A stretch of DNA of 36,567 nt from Nitrospinae bacterium RIFCSPHIGHO2_02_FULL_39_82. GTDB lineage: Bacteria > Nitrospinota > Nitrospinia > UBA9942. Below the pieces are notes generated by a model. It ran no database searches. It was not told the origin of the DNA and saw only the letters and a list, made by a program, of their open reading frames with translations. Both the position numbers and the translations under genes were made by a program. Shown piece by piece: positions 24,231-32,311 of this stretch. How positions within the stretch are numbered: position 1 is the stretch's first letter; every line of letters begins with the position of its first letter. Location of the stretch: NCBI GenBank assembly GCA_001804915.1, contig MHDI01000026.1, forward strand, positions 1 through 36,567, read 5' to 3'.

Positions 24231-25022
24231 TTACCCTGTCAACTGTAGTCTCTTAATCCCTTTTGTCAAACCAGAACTCTCATCTATATCAATTACAACT
24301 CCGTTAAACTGCCCCTCACCTCCAGCCATTTCAAATTTCTTTGGCATTTTTGTAAGGAATTTATATAGTGCCATTTCCTTTTTAATTCCTATAACTGAAT
24401 TTGACGGTCCTGTCATACCTGCATCTGTAATGTACGCAGTACCACCAGGGAGTATCTTTTCATCAGCAGTCTGAACATGGGTATGCGTCCCAATCACAGC
24501 ACTGACTTTGCCATCCAAATACCATCCCATGGCAATTTTTTCTGAAGTTGCCTCAGCATGCATGTCAATTATTATAATTTTGCCACTATCAGGTATTGTA
24601 GATTTAAGTTTAGCAATCTCCCTATCAGCCACTTTGAATGGACAATCCAGACTATCCATAAATACCCTTCCCACAAGGTTCAAAATTCCTATTTTAATAC
24701 CTGTATTTGTCTCAAATATCCCGCTCCCCATCCCGGGAACCCCATCCGGATAGTTTGCAGGACGCAGTATACGATTCTCTTCATTGATAAATTGCAGGGT
24801 CTCTTTCTTATCCCATATATGATTACCTGAAGTAAGGACATTTATCCCGCAGCTAAAAATTTCATTTGCTGTTTCTCTCGTGATACCAAATCCACCTGCA
24901 GCATTCTCACAGTTGGCAATGGAGAAGTCTATCTTCATCTGGTCAATAATTTTGAATACAACATTTGACAGGACCCTTCTCCCCACTTTTCCTACTATAT
25001 CTCCAATAAGCAATACCTTCAT
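24231..25022 (-). CDS. ymdB: YmdB-family metallophosphoesterase (TIGR00282)
   Basis: A 263-residue dinuclear-metal phosphoesterase, full length. Metal-binding motifs are in order: LLIGDIVGKVGR, ANCENAAGGFG, LTSGNHIWD, IDMHAEATSEK and GTHTHVQTADE. Bacillus subtilis YmdB hydrolyses 2',3'-cyclic nucleotides and influences biofilm and motility decisions. In Firmicutes ymdB follows rny, exactly as here, so the pair is conserved across phyla. GGAGG precedes ATG 25022. Upstream lies the site F heptamer element. Confidence 0.93.
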   Translation of the reverse strand: MKVLLIGDIVGKVGRRVLSNVVFKIIDQMKIDFSIANCENAAGGFGITRETANEIFSCGINVLTSGNHIWDKKETLQFINEENRILRPANYPDGVPGMGSGIFETNTGIKIGILNLVGRVFMDSLDCPFKVADREIAKLKSTIPDSGKIIIIDMHAEATSEKIAMGWYLDGKVSAVIGTHTHVQTADEKILPGGTAYITDAGMTGPSNSVIGIKKEMALYKFLTKMPKKFEMAGGEGQFNGVVIDIDESSGLTKGIKRLQLTG

Positions 25023-25029
25023 AACCTCC

Positions 25030-25103
25030 GTAACTACAAACCAACCACTAACAACTAACCACTATTATTGGTTGTAAGTTGTAAGTTGTAGGTTGTAAGT
25101 TTT
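25030..25103. repeat. heptamer-array inverted element, site F (ymdB / rny)
   Basis: The left arm has five in-phase 7-mers (25030-25064, ACCACTA/ACAACTA type). After a 4-base spacer the right arm has five in-phase 7-mers (25069-25103, AAGTTGT type), the complement. This is the most symmetrical member of the set and can form an almost continuous hairpin. Confidence 0.88.
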
Positions 25104-25108
25104 CTTTT

Positions 25109-26674
25109 TTATCGTGCATATTCTATTACCCTAACCTCCCTGAGTACAGTTACTTTTATCTCTCCCGGATATGCCATTTCAGACTCTATCTTCTTGGCGA
25201 TGTCTTTTGCAAGAAACATAATTTCAGAATCGTTGAGCTTTTCAGGTTCTACAATCACCCTTATCTCCCTTCCTGCACGAATGGCGTAAGCCTTGTCCAC
25301 CCCCTTGAAGGCATCGCAGATTTTCTCAAGCTGCTCAAGTCTCTTGACATAACTTTCAAGCATCTCCCTTCTTGCACCAGGTCGAGATGCGGACAGGGCA
25401 TCAGAGGCTGCAACAAGAATTGCTATCACAGATTCAGGCTCTACATCTTCATGATGGGCTGCAATAGCGTTTATTACTATCTTTGATTCATTATACCTCC
25501 TCGCAAGGTCAACTCCTATCTGGGTATGAGTTCCCTCTGTCTGATGGTCTACAGCCTTTCCAATATCATGAAGGAACCCCGCCCTCTTTGCCATTTTCAC
25601 ATTAACTCCAAGCTCTGCTGCCATCATCCCACATAAAAAAGCAACCTCTTTTGAGTGCTGGAGGACATTCTGGGAATAGCTGGTCCTATATTTTAATCTG
25701 CCAAGGAGCTTTATCTCCTCTGGATGCAATCCGTCAACTCCAACCTCAAAGGCCGCCCTTTCCCCTTCTTCCTTTATTGAAATGATAATCTCCTTTTTTA
25801 CCTTTTCTACAACATCTTCTATCCTTCCCGGATGTATTCTTCCATCATTTATTAGCCTCTCCAATGAAATCCTGGCAATTTCTCGTTTAATGGGGTCATA
25901 AGAGGAGATTGTCACAGCTCCGGGGGTATCATCTACTATAAGGTCAACTCCTGTTACAATCTCAAGTGCCCTGATATTCCTCCCTTCTCTCCCTATAATC
26001 CTTCCCTTCATATCATCATCTGGCAGGTCAACCACTGACACGGTTGTCTCAGCAACATGGTCGGCCGCACATCGCTGAATAGCAAGGCTGAGTATCATCT
26101 TTGCCTTTTCGGTGGCTGCTGCCTTTGCCTCATCTTCAACTTTTTTTATAAGTAACGCCGCTTCCATTCTTGCATCATTCACAAGTTTTACCTTAAGTTC
26201 CTCTTTTGCCTGAATAGCCGTCATACCTGAAACCTTCTCTAAATTCTGAAGTTCTTCTTTAAGGAGTGCATTATATCTCTGCTCAAGTTCCTTGGCCTTT
26301 GATTCTGAGCTTGCTATTTCTTTCTCCCTACGACCGATTTCTCTTTCCCGCCGGTCAATAAGTTCCATCCTTTTTTCTAAACTCTCCTCTCTCTGCGTGA
26401 GCCTCTTTTCTAAATTCTGAAGCTCGCTCTTTTTTTCCTGAGTCTCTTTTTCAAATTCTGCCTTCGTTTTATACCACTTCTCCTTCGCCTCCAACATCGC
26501 CTCTTTCTTTTTATTCTCTGCCTCTTTTTCTGCATCAAGTATTATCTTCTTTGCCATTGCCTCAGCAGTTTTGACCCTGATCTCTGCAAAGAATTTTCTA
26601 ACAAGGTATCCCAAAAGGATACCTATCAGAAAAATCAGTGTTAATATTGCCACTTCCTTGATACTTATAACCAT
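25109..26674 (-). CDS. rny: ribonuclease Y
   Basis: A 521-residue membrane-anchored endoribonuclease that initiates mRNA decay. Order: one N-terminal membrane segment (about residues 7-28), a long charged coiled coil (about 35-175), a KH domain ([21 protein letters not shown]) and an HD domain with the metal-binding [10 protein letters not shown] and [11 protein letters not shown]. Full length. It is 5 bases downstream of the 5-formyl-THF cyclo-ligase gene. The genome thus carries both RNase G/E and RNase Y, which many phyla outside Proteobacteria and Firmicutes do. Confidence 0.97.
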   Translation of the reverse strand: MVISIKEVAILTLIFLIGILLGYLVRKFFAEIRVKTAEAMAKKIILDAEKEAENKKKEAMLEAKEKWYKTKAEFEKETQEKKSELQNLEKRLTQREESLEKRMELIDRREREIGRREKEIASSESKAKELEQRYNALLKEELQNLEKVSGMTAIQAKEELKVKLVNDARMEAALLIKKVEDEAKAAATEKAKMILSLAIQRCAADHVAETTVSVVDLPDDDMKGRIIGREGRNIRALEIVTGVDLIVDDTPGAVTISSYDPIKREIARISLERLINDGRIHPGRIEDVVEKVKKEIIISIKEEGERAAFEVGVDGLHPEEIKLLGRLKYRTSYSQNVLQHSKEVAFLCGMMAAELGVNVKMAKRAGFLHDIGKAVDHQTEGTHTQIGVDLARRYNESKIVINAIAAHHEDVEPESVIAILVAASDALSASRPGARREMLESYVKRLEQLEKICDAFKGVDKAYAIRAGREIRVIVEPEKLNDSEIMFLAKDIAKKIESEMAYPGEIKVTVLREVRVIEYAR

Positions 26675-26679
26675 ATCTT

Positions 26680-27252
26680 TTACCCCCTCTCTATTTTATC
26701 TCTGCACTTCTTACAATCAATTACCCTCTTTTCAGTTATGATTCTGTCCAAAAGGAAATCGTGATTATATAATGGTATTTCATCAACGATTTGAAAATCA
26801 AAAGCAAGCCCTATGGTCTTTACCCCAACGAGAAGCCTGGATAGAAATTTGTCATAAAATCCTTTACCGAATCCTATTCGGCTACCTATTTCACTAAATG
26901 CTATACCCGGGACTATTATTATTTCTACAACATTCTCTGGAACAATCCTTATCTCTTCTTCTTTATTATACAATTCCGAAATCAAAATATTTCTATTCTT
27001 AAAATCTGTTACTGGCAGAAAGACCTTTTTGTTCATCTCAACGGCTCTCTTTATCATCCCTTTTGTTTGAACCTCTTTTTCAAAAGCAGAATAAAAGAGT
27101 ATGTATGTTTTCTCCAGAAAATCCCTCTCATTAAATAGCCTTTCTTCTATTTCAATACTTTTATCTCCTATCCATTTTATATCAAGCCCTCTCCTTAAAG
27201 AGATAAGTCTTCCCCTTATCTCATTTTTTACCAAGATATTATCAGTTAGCAT
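26680..27252 (-). CDS. 5-formyltetrahydrofolate cyclo-ligase
   Basis: A 190-residue cytoplasmic enzyme (YgfA/Fau family) that converts 5-formyl-THF to 5,10-methenyl-THF with ATP. The C-terminal signature [24 protein letters not shown] is clear (split here: [21 protein letters not shown]). An N-terminal basic helix ([16 protein letters not shown]) fits the family. The gene lies downstream of a probable 6S RNA and zapA, the same order as zapA-ssrS-ygfA in gammaproteobacteria. Four cysteines or neighbouring basic residues at the C-terminus (CKKCRDK) are an extra tail. Confidence 0.93.
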   Translation of the reverse strand: MLTDNILVKNEIRGRLISLRRGLDIKWIGDKSIEIEERLFNERDFLEKTYILFYSAFEKEVQTKGMIKRAVEMNKKVFLPVTDFKNRNILISELYNKEEEIRIVPENVVEIIIVPGIAFSEIGSRIGFGKGFYDKFLSRLLVGVKTIGLAFDFQIVDEIPLYNHDFLLDRIITEKRVIDCKKCRDKIERG

Positions 27253-27390
27253 AATAAGTTTAAGGCGTAATAAACAAAGAGTTAAAAACCCCTACGCATG
27301 GCACCTTACGCCTATCGACTTAAATATAATAGGGAGATACTGTGAAGGTTTAAGAGAGCAGGAAACTTGTTGAATCGGGAAATTCCCGAA
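27253..27390. other. intergenic leader upstream of the cyclo-ligase gene
   Basis: It holds an 8-bp inverted repeat AGGCGTAA/TTACGCCT (27263-27270 and 27307-27314 approximately) and a 15-bp near-perfect palindrome centred at 27382 (TCGGGAA-A-TTCCCGA, 27375-27389). Either could be a leader hairpin or an operator. No gene is seen. Confidence 0.4.
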
Positions 27391-27618
27391 CTGAAAAACA
27401 GATGGTTTCTACAGAAAGGTTTTTGTTAGATTCACAATGCATAATGTGCCGATATATATTTCCTGTTGTATTCTGCCTTTTATATATTACATTTTTAAAT
27501 ACGGAATTCACCAAAATATATTGCTTTATGCAATTTTTCCCTTCCTGTTTAAAGAAAAAACCAATCATACAATTAATTAACCTTTTTATATAAACCCAAA
27601 AACACATCTGTTTTTCAG
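27391..27618. mobile_element. candidate MITE-like element with 14-bp terminal inverted repeats
   Basis: CTGAAAAACAGATG (27391-27404) and its exact reverse complement (27605-27618) bound 228 bp of strongly AT-rich DNA without a credible gene. A perfect 14-bp match at this distance is unlikely by chance. No clear target-site duplication is visible, so insertion is not proven. Confidence 0.4.
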
Positions 27619-27654
27619 TAAATTGTATCATATCTATTCAAGTCTCTTAATTAA

Positions 27655-27850
27655 CAGATAATCCCCCATCTTTATGCCGTATAGAAAGGATATTTTGAAC
27701 CTGGTAAACCAGGGTGGGAACCATACGGGTTACTTTAGGTTTCCTGCATACGACAGGCTTACACACCATAACCACTAATTAGCTCCCTTTTTTATTGGTG
27801 TTGGATCAAAAATTCCTCTCTACCTCGTACATGACAGGGGATTAAACCTT
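27655..27850 (-). ncRNA. ssrS: probable 6S RNA
   Basis: On the minus strand AATCCCC (27843-27837) can pair with GGGGATT (27666-27660) to close a structure of about 185 nt, the normal 6S size. Inside are ACACCA/TGGTGT arms and the segment CACCCTGGTTTACCAGGTTC, a hairpin like the conserved 3' side of the 6S bubble. It lies between zapA and the cyclo-ligase gene on their strand, the classic 6S position. 6S mimics an open promoter and sequesters sigma-70 RNA polymerase. A weak TTGATA (27899-27894) with TAATTT 17 bases on could be the promoter. The ends are approximate. Confidence 0.6.
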
Positions 27851-27915
27851 CCAGTCTCCTATCTATTAGTAAATTATCATAAAATAATCGCCATATCAAG
27901 AAAATTTAATACCTC

Positions 27916-28197
27916 TTACTTTTGACTATCTTTAATAATCTGAATCAGTTCTTCAATTTTTTCGTCAAATTGAATGTCCTTATCCCCAAACTCGCCTTTT
28001 AACTGAAAAAGCTCATTTGCTATATTCATGGATGCAAGGACAATGATTTTATGTGAAGATACAGCAGAAGAATTTTTCGCTATCTCTCTTATCTTTTTAT
28101 CTACAAAATTTGCCAATTCAATAGTATATGAAGGGGCGGTATCGCTCTTAATGGTATATTTGCTACCAAATATTTCAACCTCAGTAATATTCTTCAT
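27916..28197 (-). CDS. zapA: cell division protein ZapA
   Basis: A 93-residue FtsZ-associated protein that bundles FtsZ filaments at the septum. The N-terminal ZapA strand-helix fold (TEVEIFGSKYTIKSD, YTIELANFVDKKIREIA) is followed by a C-terminal helix for coiled-coil dimerisation (about 48-92, VLASMNIANELFQLKGE). It begins one base after the stop of a 59-residue coiled-coil gene. The downstream 6S RNA and cyclo-ligase gene complete a conserved block. Confidence 0.9.
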   Translation of the reverse strand: MKNITEVEIFGSKYTIKSDTAPSYTIELANFVDKKIREIAKNSSAVSSHKIIVLASMNIANELFQLKGEFGDKDIQFDEKIEELIQIIKDSQK

Positions 28198-28198
28198 C

Positions 28199-28378
28199 TC
28201 ACTCCAGATTTTCTAAATTCTTTAACATACCTTCGATTTTTAATTTAATAACATTCTTCTCTTTTTCTAACCGGTTAATGCTATCCTTCAATGTGTTATT
28301 CTCACTTTTCAATTCTGACACACGTTTAATTAGGCTTAATACATAATACTCTAATTGGTCTAACTTTAAAATATCCAT
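28199..28378 (-). CDS. small coiled-coil protein, ZapB-like
   Basis: A 59-residue protein (MDILKLDQLEYYVLSLIK...) that is one long amphipathic helix with heptad spacing of Leu, Ile and Val and many Lys, Glu and Asn. Its stop (28199-28201) is separated by one base from the zapA ATG (TGAGATG), so the two are translationally coupled. Such short coiled coils upstream of zapA in other phyla are thought to be ZapB analogues that link to ZapA at the Z-ring; that role is inferred. The promoter at 28391-28419 would start transcription only about 6 bases before ATG 28378, and no Shine-Dalgarno sequence exists, so the message is probably near-leaderless. Confidence 0.8.
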   Translation of the reverse strand: MDILKLDQLEYYVLSLIKRVSELKSENNTLKDSINRLEKEKNVIKLKIEGMLKNLENLE

Positions 28379-28390
28379 AAATTTAGAAAA

Positions 28391-28419
28391 ACTATAACAC
28401 CAGGCTTAATCCATGTCAA
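28391..28419 (-). promoter_or_regulatory. sigma-70-type promoter for the zapB-like/zapA unit
   Basis: On the minus strand TTGACA (28419-28414) and TATAGT (28396-28391) are 17 bases apart. The expected start near 28384 is only about 6 bases from the first start codon. Confidence 0.75.
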
Positions 28420-28549
28420 GAATTTCAGGATTTCACAAATATTTGTAACACAAAAAAGCAGACAGTTAACTGAATTGGCTTGAATTCCAGATTGTAAAGT
28501 GAATTTATTGCCTTGATTTTTCAGCCATAAAATGTGAAAATTTATTATC

Positions 28550-29317
28550 GTGGCAATACATGAGACTGCAATTGTCCATAAAAATGCGAGGATAGGAAAG
28601 GGAGTAAAAATAGGGCCCTTTGCTGTAATTGGAAAGTATGTTATAATCGGGGACAACACAGAAATAGGGGCTCGTGTCTCTCTGGATTGGATTGAGATAG
28701 CAAGTAACTGCAATATTTCAGAGGGTACTGCACTTGGTGGTTCTCCTCAGGTTTTAAAATATACAGATTGTCCCTCCTATATAAAGATAGGACATAATAA
28801 TACCATCAGGGAATTTGTCACCATCCATCGTTCCATGAAAGAAAACGGTGTTACCAAAATAGGGGATTGTAATTATATAATGGCGTATGCCCATATTGCC
28901 CATGACTGTCAGATTGGAAATGAAACAGTTATTACAAGCTACGCAGGATTATCAGGCCATGTCATAGTGGAGGACAGGGCAGTTATTGGCGGTGCTGCAG
29001 GCATCCACCAATTCGTAAAGATTGGAAGTTTATCTATGATAGGCGGGATGTCAAGGGTTGTTAAAGATGTGCCACCATATTTTTTAGTGGAAGGAAATCC
29101 TGCAAAACCAAGAGGAATTAATACGATTGGGTTAAGAAGAAATCAAGTTCCTTCACAGATAAGGGAAGATTTAAAAAGAATATTTAAAATACTTTCTCAA
29201 TCCGAATTGAATATCTCACAGGCAATAGAAAAAATAAAAAAAGAAATTCCTATGGGAGTGGAGGCCAGATATCTCGTGGAATTTATTGAGAAATCTCAGA
29301 GAGGCATCACAAATTGA
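28550..29317 (+). CDS. lpxA: UDP-N-acetylglucosamine acyltransferase LpxA
   Basis: A 255-residue left-handed beta-helix acyltransferase that transfers a hydroxyacyl chain from ACP to UDP-GlcNAc (or a diamino analogue), the first step of lipid A synthesis. Hexapeptide repeats fill residues 1-190 (IGKGVKIGPFAVIG). The catalytic His is H118 in AHIAHDCQIG, and DVPPYFLVEGNPAKPRGIN matches the family C-terminal region. The start is GTG 28550. The gene is divergent from the zapB-like/zapA unit and heads a long plus-strand run; its stop overlaps the next start by 4 bases. lpxD and fabZ, common upstream partners, are absent here. Confidence 0.95.
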   Translation: MAIHETAIVHKNARIGKGVKIGPFAVIGKYVIIGDNTEIGARVSLDWIEIASNCNISEGTALGGSPQVLKYTDCPSYIKIGHNNTIREFVTIHRSMKENGVTKIGDCNYIMAYAHIAHDCQIGNETVITSYAGLSGHVIVEDRAVIGGAAGIHQFVKIGSLSMIGGMSRVVKDVPPYFLVEGNPAKPRGINTIGLRRNQVPSQIREDLKRIFKILSQSELNISQAIEKIKKEIPMGVEARYLVEFIEKSQRGITN

Positions 29318-30279
29318 AAAAGGTAAGGGTTGCTGTAGTCGGAGTAGGACGGATGGGGCAATATCATGTCGGGGTTTATTCGGAAATTCCAGATGTTCGC
29401 CTAATAGGTATAGCAGATATTAATGAAACGAGGGGTAAAGAGATTGCAGAGAAGTATAATACAAAGTCCTATGGCGATTACAAAAAACTCCTTGGCAAAG
29501 TGGATGTGGCAAGTATTGCAGTCCCAACATCGCTCCATTATAAAATCGCAAAGGACTTTCTTCAGGCAGGCACTAATATCTTAATAGAAAAACCTATGAC
29601 GAGGAGTATTGACGAGGCAAGGGAATTATTTAATATTGCAGAAAAGAAGGGGCTCACTCTCCATATAGGCCATGTAGAAAGATTTAATGGGGCGGTTCAG
29701 GAATTAAAAAAGATAGTTGATAACCCCCTCTTCATAGAGAGCAGGAGACTTGGGCCATATGACCCCAGGATTCAGGATGACGGGGTTGTTATGGATTTAA
29801 TGATACACGATATAGATATTATACTGAATCTGTTGAATTCAAAGGTAAGGGATATTAATGTTGTTGGTAAGTCTGTTTTTTCTGATAAGGATGACCTCTG
29901 CAATGTGCAGCTGAAATTTGAGAATGGTTGTCTCGCAACCATAACTGCAAGCAGAGCTACACAACACAAGATAAGAACCCTTGCTATAACACAGAAGGAT
30001 AAATATATATTTCTTGATTATACAAATCAGGATATACATATCCACCGGCAGGCATTTTCTGAACACTCAATTACAAAACAGGAACTCAGATATAAACAGG
30101 AATCATTTACAGAGAGGATATTTGTTCACAGGGAAAATCCCCTCAAAATTGAATTAAAACACCTTATTGATTGTGCCACCAACGGGGCAGAAAGAAAGGT
30201 CTCTGTCGCAGAGGAGATATATTCTCTTCAGATTGCCCTGGAGATAGAAAAGAGGTCAAAACTTATAAATGCGTTATAG
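29314..30279 (+). CDS. Gfo/Idh/MocA-family NAD(P)-dependent oxidoreductase, lpx-linked
   Basis: A 321-residue two-domain dehydrogenase. The N-terminal Rossmann fold has VAVVGVGRMGQYHVGVY; the catalytic Lys is in EKPMTRSIDEA, and HVERFN and MDLMIHDIDI are family motifs of the second domain. It starts at TTG 29314, overlapping the lpxA stop (TTGA). Genes of this family between lpxA and lpxI are common in several diderm phyla. GnnA, which oxidises UDP-GlcNAc at C3 on the way to 2,3-diamino lipid A, is in this family and is linked to lpxA in Acidithiobacillus, but the partner aminotransferase GnnB is not in this window. Substrate therefore undecided. Confidence 0.85.
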   Translation: MKKVRVAVVGVGRMGQYHVGVYSEIPDVRLIGIADINETRGKEIAEKYNTKSYGDYKKLLGKVDVASIAVPTSLHYKIAKDFLQAGTNILIEKPMTRSIDEARELFNIAEKKGLTLHIGHVERFNGAVQELKKIVDNPLFIESRRLGPYDPRIQDDGVVMDLMIHDIDIILNLLNSKVRDINVVGKSVFSDKDDLCNVQLKFENGCLATITASRATQHKIRTLAITQKDKYIFLDYTNQDIHIHRQAFSEHSITKQELRYKQESFTERIFVHRENPLKIELKHLIDCATNGAERKVSVAEEIYSLQIALEIEKRSKLINAL

Positions 30280-30299
30280 AGACATCAATCAATTTTATT

Positions 30300-31115
30300 A
30301 TGACAAATCTTGATATTAAGCGGTTGGGCTTGATTGCCGGCGAGGGGGAGCTTCCTCTTATACTTGCGACGGAGGCAAATTCAAAGGGTATCAGTATAAT
30401 TTCGATAGCCTTTACGGAAAAGGCTGCAAAATCCCTGAAACCTCTTTCAAAGGCTGTATATCAATATGGCATAGGTGAAGCAGGGAAGGTGCTCCGATGT
30501 CTGAAGAACGAAGGGGTTAAGGATGTTACAATGGTGGGGAAAATAGAAAAGAGGCTTTTATTTAAAAATCCAAAACTTGACTTAAAGGCAATAAAGATTC
30601 TGAGCAGACTCAAAAATAAAAACGATGATACAATCATGCTCGCCATTGCAGAGGAATTGACAAAAGAGGGAATAAAGGTGTTAGACCAGAAATTATTTTT
30701 AAAAAAACTGTTCCCATCAAAAGGGTATCTAACGAAGAATATTCCTGATGGGCGTGAAAGAAAAGACATGGGATATGGATTTAAAATTGCAAAGGAAATT
30801 GCAGGACTTGATATTGGACAGACAGTAGTTGTAAAGGATAATACCATACTGGCGGTAGAGACAATTGAGGGGACAGATGAGGCTATCAAAAGGGGTTGCG
30901 AACTATGTAAAGCTGGTGCTGTGGTAGTAAAGGTATCAAAACCCAAGCAGGATAATAGGTTTGATATCCCAACAATAGGTATAAAAACAATAGAAACTAT
31001 AATCAACGGGAGCGGTTCGGCCCTTGCAATTGAAGCAGAAAAGACTATGCTGGTTGACAGAGATGCAGTAATAAAATTGGCAGAGGAGAACGGGGTGTCT
31101 ATTACGGCTGTTTAA
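30300..31115 (+). CDS. lpxI: UDP-2,3-diacylglucosamine pyrophosphatase LpxI (DUF1009)
   Basis: A 271-residue cytoplasmic enzyme that cleaves UDP-2,3-diacylglucosamine to 2,3-diacylglucosamine 1-phosphate; it replaces LpxH in many non-enterobacterial lineages. The family N-terminus RLGLIAGEGELPLILA and the C-terminal VVKDNTILAVETIEGTDEAI and RFDIPTIGIKTIE segments are clear. ATG 30300 is used because it begins the family sequence; the frame is open 43 codons further up, inside the previous gene, but that stretch looks non-coding. No strong Shine-Dalgarno sequence is seen. Five bases separate it from ribD. Confidence 0.93.
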   Translation: MTNLDIKRLGLIAGEGELPLILATEANSKGISIISIAFTEKAAKSLKPLSKAVYQYGIGEAGKVLRCLKNEGVKDVTMVGKIEKRLLFKNPKLDLKAIKILSRLKNKNDDTIMLAIAEELTKEGIKVLDQKLFLKKLFPSKGYLTKNIPDGRERKDMGYGFKIAKEIAGLDIGQTVVVKDNTILAVETIEGTDEAIKRGCELCKAGAVVVKVSKPKQDNRFDIPTIGIKTIETIINGSGSALAIEAEKTMLVDRDAVIKLAEENGVSITAV

Positions 31116-31120
31116 GAATC

Positions 31121-32230
31121 ATGAACGAAAAATATATGAGGCAGGCTATAGAGCTCGCCCTTAAAGCAAAAGGGGAAACAAGCCCAAATCCAATGGTTGG
31201 GGCTGTAATTATAAAAGAAGGTAAGGTCATTGGAGAGGGCTACCATAAAAAGGCAGGAACCCCTCATGCGGAAATTAATGCCCTTAATGCAGCAGGTAAA
31301 AATGCTAAAGGTGGAATAATGTATGTTAATCTCGAACCCTGTTGCCATCAGGGGAGGACCCCTCCATGCACAAAGTCGCTGATAAAGAGTGGTTTAAAAA
31401 GGGTAGTTGTTGGTATGACTGACCCTAATCCACTTGTATCGGGTAAAGGAATAAAGGAACTAAAAGAGGGGGAGGTTCAGGTTTCAGCAGGGCTTTTAGA
31501 GAAAGAATGTAAAAGACTCAATGAGGTTTATATTAAATACATAACTACGGGAATGCCTTTCGTTCTTTTAAAGGTTGCTATGAGCCTCGACGGAAAGATA
31601 GCCACATGCTCAAGGGAGTCTAAGTGGATAACAGGTAAGTCTTCAAGAGAGCAGGTTCACAAGTTAAGAGATGAGGTTGATGCAGTAATGGTAGGAATAG
31701 GGACGATATTACAGGATAATCCAAACCTCACTGTTGCTTTAAAAAGAAAGAGGGGAAAGAACCCGATTAGGATAATTGTTGACAGCAATTTAAGGATTCC
31801 CCTTGATGCAAATGTACTTAAAGTTTCTTCTCGTACCAGCAGGAGTTCCAAACCGGAAATCATAATCGCCACCACAAAGAGGGCGGATACAAAAAAATTA
31901 AACTCCCTGATGGAAAAGGGGATTGATGTTATGATAACGGAAGATGATAACCAGAGGGTCAATCTTTCAAAATTAATGTATGAACTTGGAAAACGGGGAA
32001 TTACCAATTTACTTATAGAGGGTGGGTCCGAACTTAATTCATCTGCCTTGAAATCGGGTATAGTTGACAAAGTAATATTTTTTATTGCCCCGCGGATTAT
32101 AGGTGGAAAGGATGGTATATCTGCTGTAGGGGGGAAAGGGATTGAAAGGTTGGAAGATTCTTTGAATATCAGTGAAGTAACTTTGGATAAAATTGGGAGT
32201 GATATTGTTGTTGAAGGATACCTGAAATGA
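31121..32230 (+). CDS. ribD: bifunctional riboflavin deaminase/reductase RibD
   Basis: A 369-residue enzyme for steps two and three of riboflavin synthesis: deamination of the pyrimidine from GTP, then NADPH reduction of the ribose. The zinc deaminase domain (about 1-145) has H49-A-E51 and C74/C83 in EPCCHQGRTPPC. The reductase domain (about 147-369) has KVAMSLDGKIA, IVDSNLRIPL and LLIEGGSELN. It is the first of the rib genes ribD-ribE-ribBA-ribH. No FMN riboswitch is recognisable upstream, so control is probably through the operon promoter. It ends at the site G repeat. Confidence 0.96.
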   Translation: MNEKYMRQAIELALKAKGETSPNPMVGAVIIKEGKVIGEGYHKKAGTPHAEINALNAAGKNAKGGIMYVNLEPCCHQGRTPPCTKSLIKSGLKRVVVGMTDPNPLVSGKGIKELKEGEVQVSAGLLEKECKRLNEVYIKYITTGMPFVLLKVAMSLDGKIATCSRESKWITGKSSREQVHKLRDEVDAVMVGIGTILQDNPNLTVALKRKRGKNPIRIIVDSNLRIPLDANVLKVSSRTSRSSKPEIIIATTKRADTKKLNSLMEKGIDVMITEDDNQRVNLSKLMYELGKRGITNLLIEGGSELNSSALKSGIVDKVIFFIAPRIIGGKDGISAVGGKGIERLEDSLNISEVTLDKIGSDIVVEGYLK

Positions 32231-32305
32231 GTTAGGAGTTATGAGTTATGAGGAAAATCCCGAAACCTTTCCCCTCTAAACTCCAAACTCAATAACTCAA
32301 TACTT
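32229..32305. repeat. heptamer-array inverted element, site G (ribD / ribE)
   Basis: The left arm has three in-phase GAGTTAT-type units (32229-32249) and begins inside the ribD stop codon. The right arm (32277-32305) has CAAACTC-type units, one of them 8 bases long, complementary to the left. The spacer is about 25 bases. ribE starts 6 bases later without a Shine-Dalgarno sequence. Confidence 0.8.
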
Positions 32306-32311
32306 AAACCC

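Noticed and set aside
27350-27631. Open frames on both strands in the cyclo-ligase/6S gap (for example 27402-27593 plus, 27350-27631 minus)
   Set aside because: Low-complexity AT-rich translations rich in Phe, Ile and Cys, no Shine-Dalgarno sequence, and each runs across the inverted repeats.
30171-30299. Upstream extension of lpxI to ATG 30171
   Set aside because: It would overlap the oxidoreductase gene by more than 100 bases, and the extra 43 residues are Arg/Lys/Cys-rich and unlike the family N-terminus.
31116-31120. FMN riboswitch upstream of the rib genes
   Set aside because: Only five bases separate lpxI and ribD, and no RFN-type conserved segment is seen before any rib gene.
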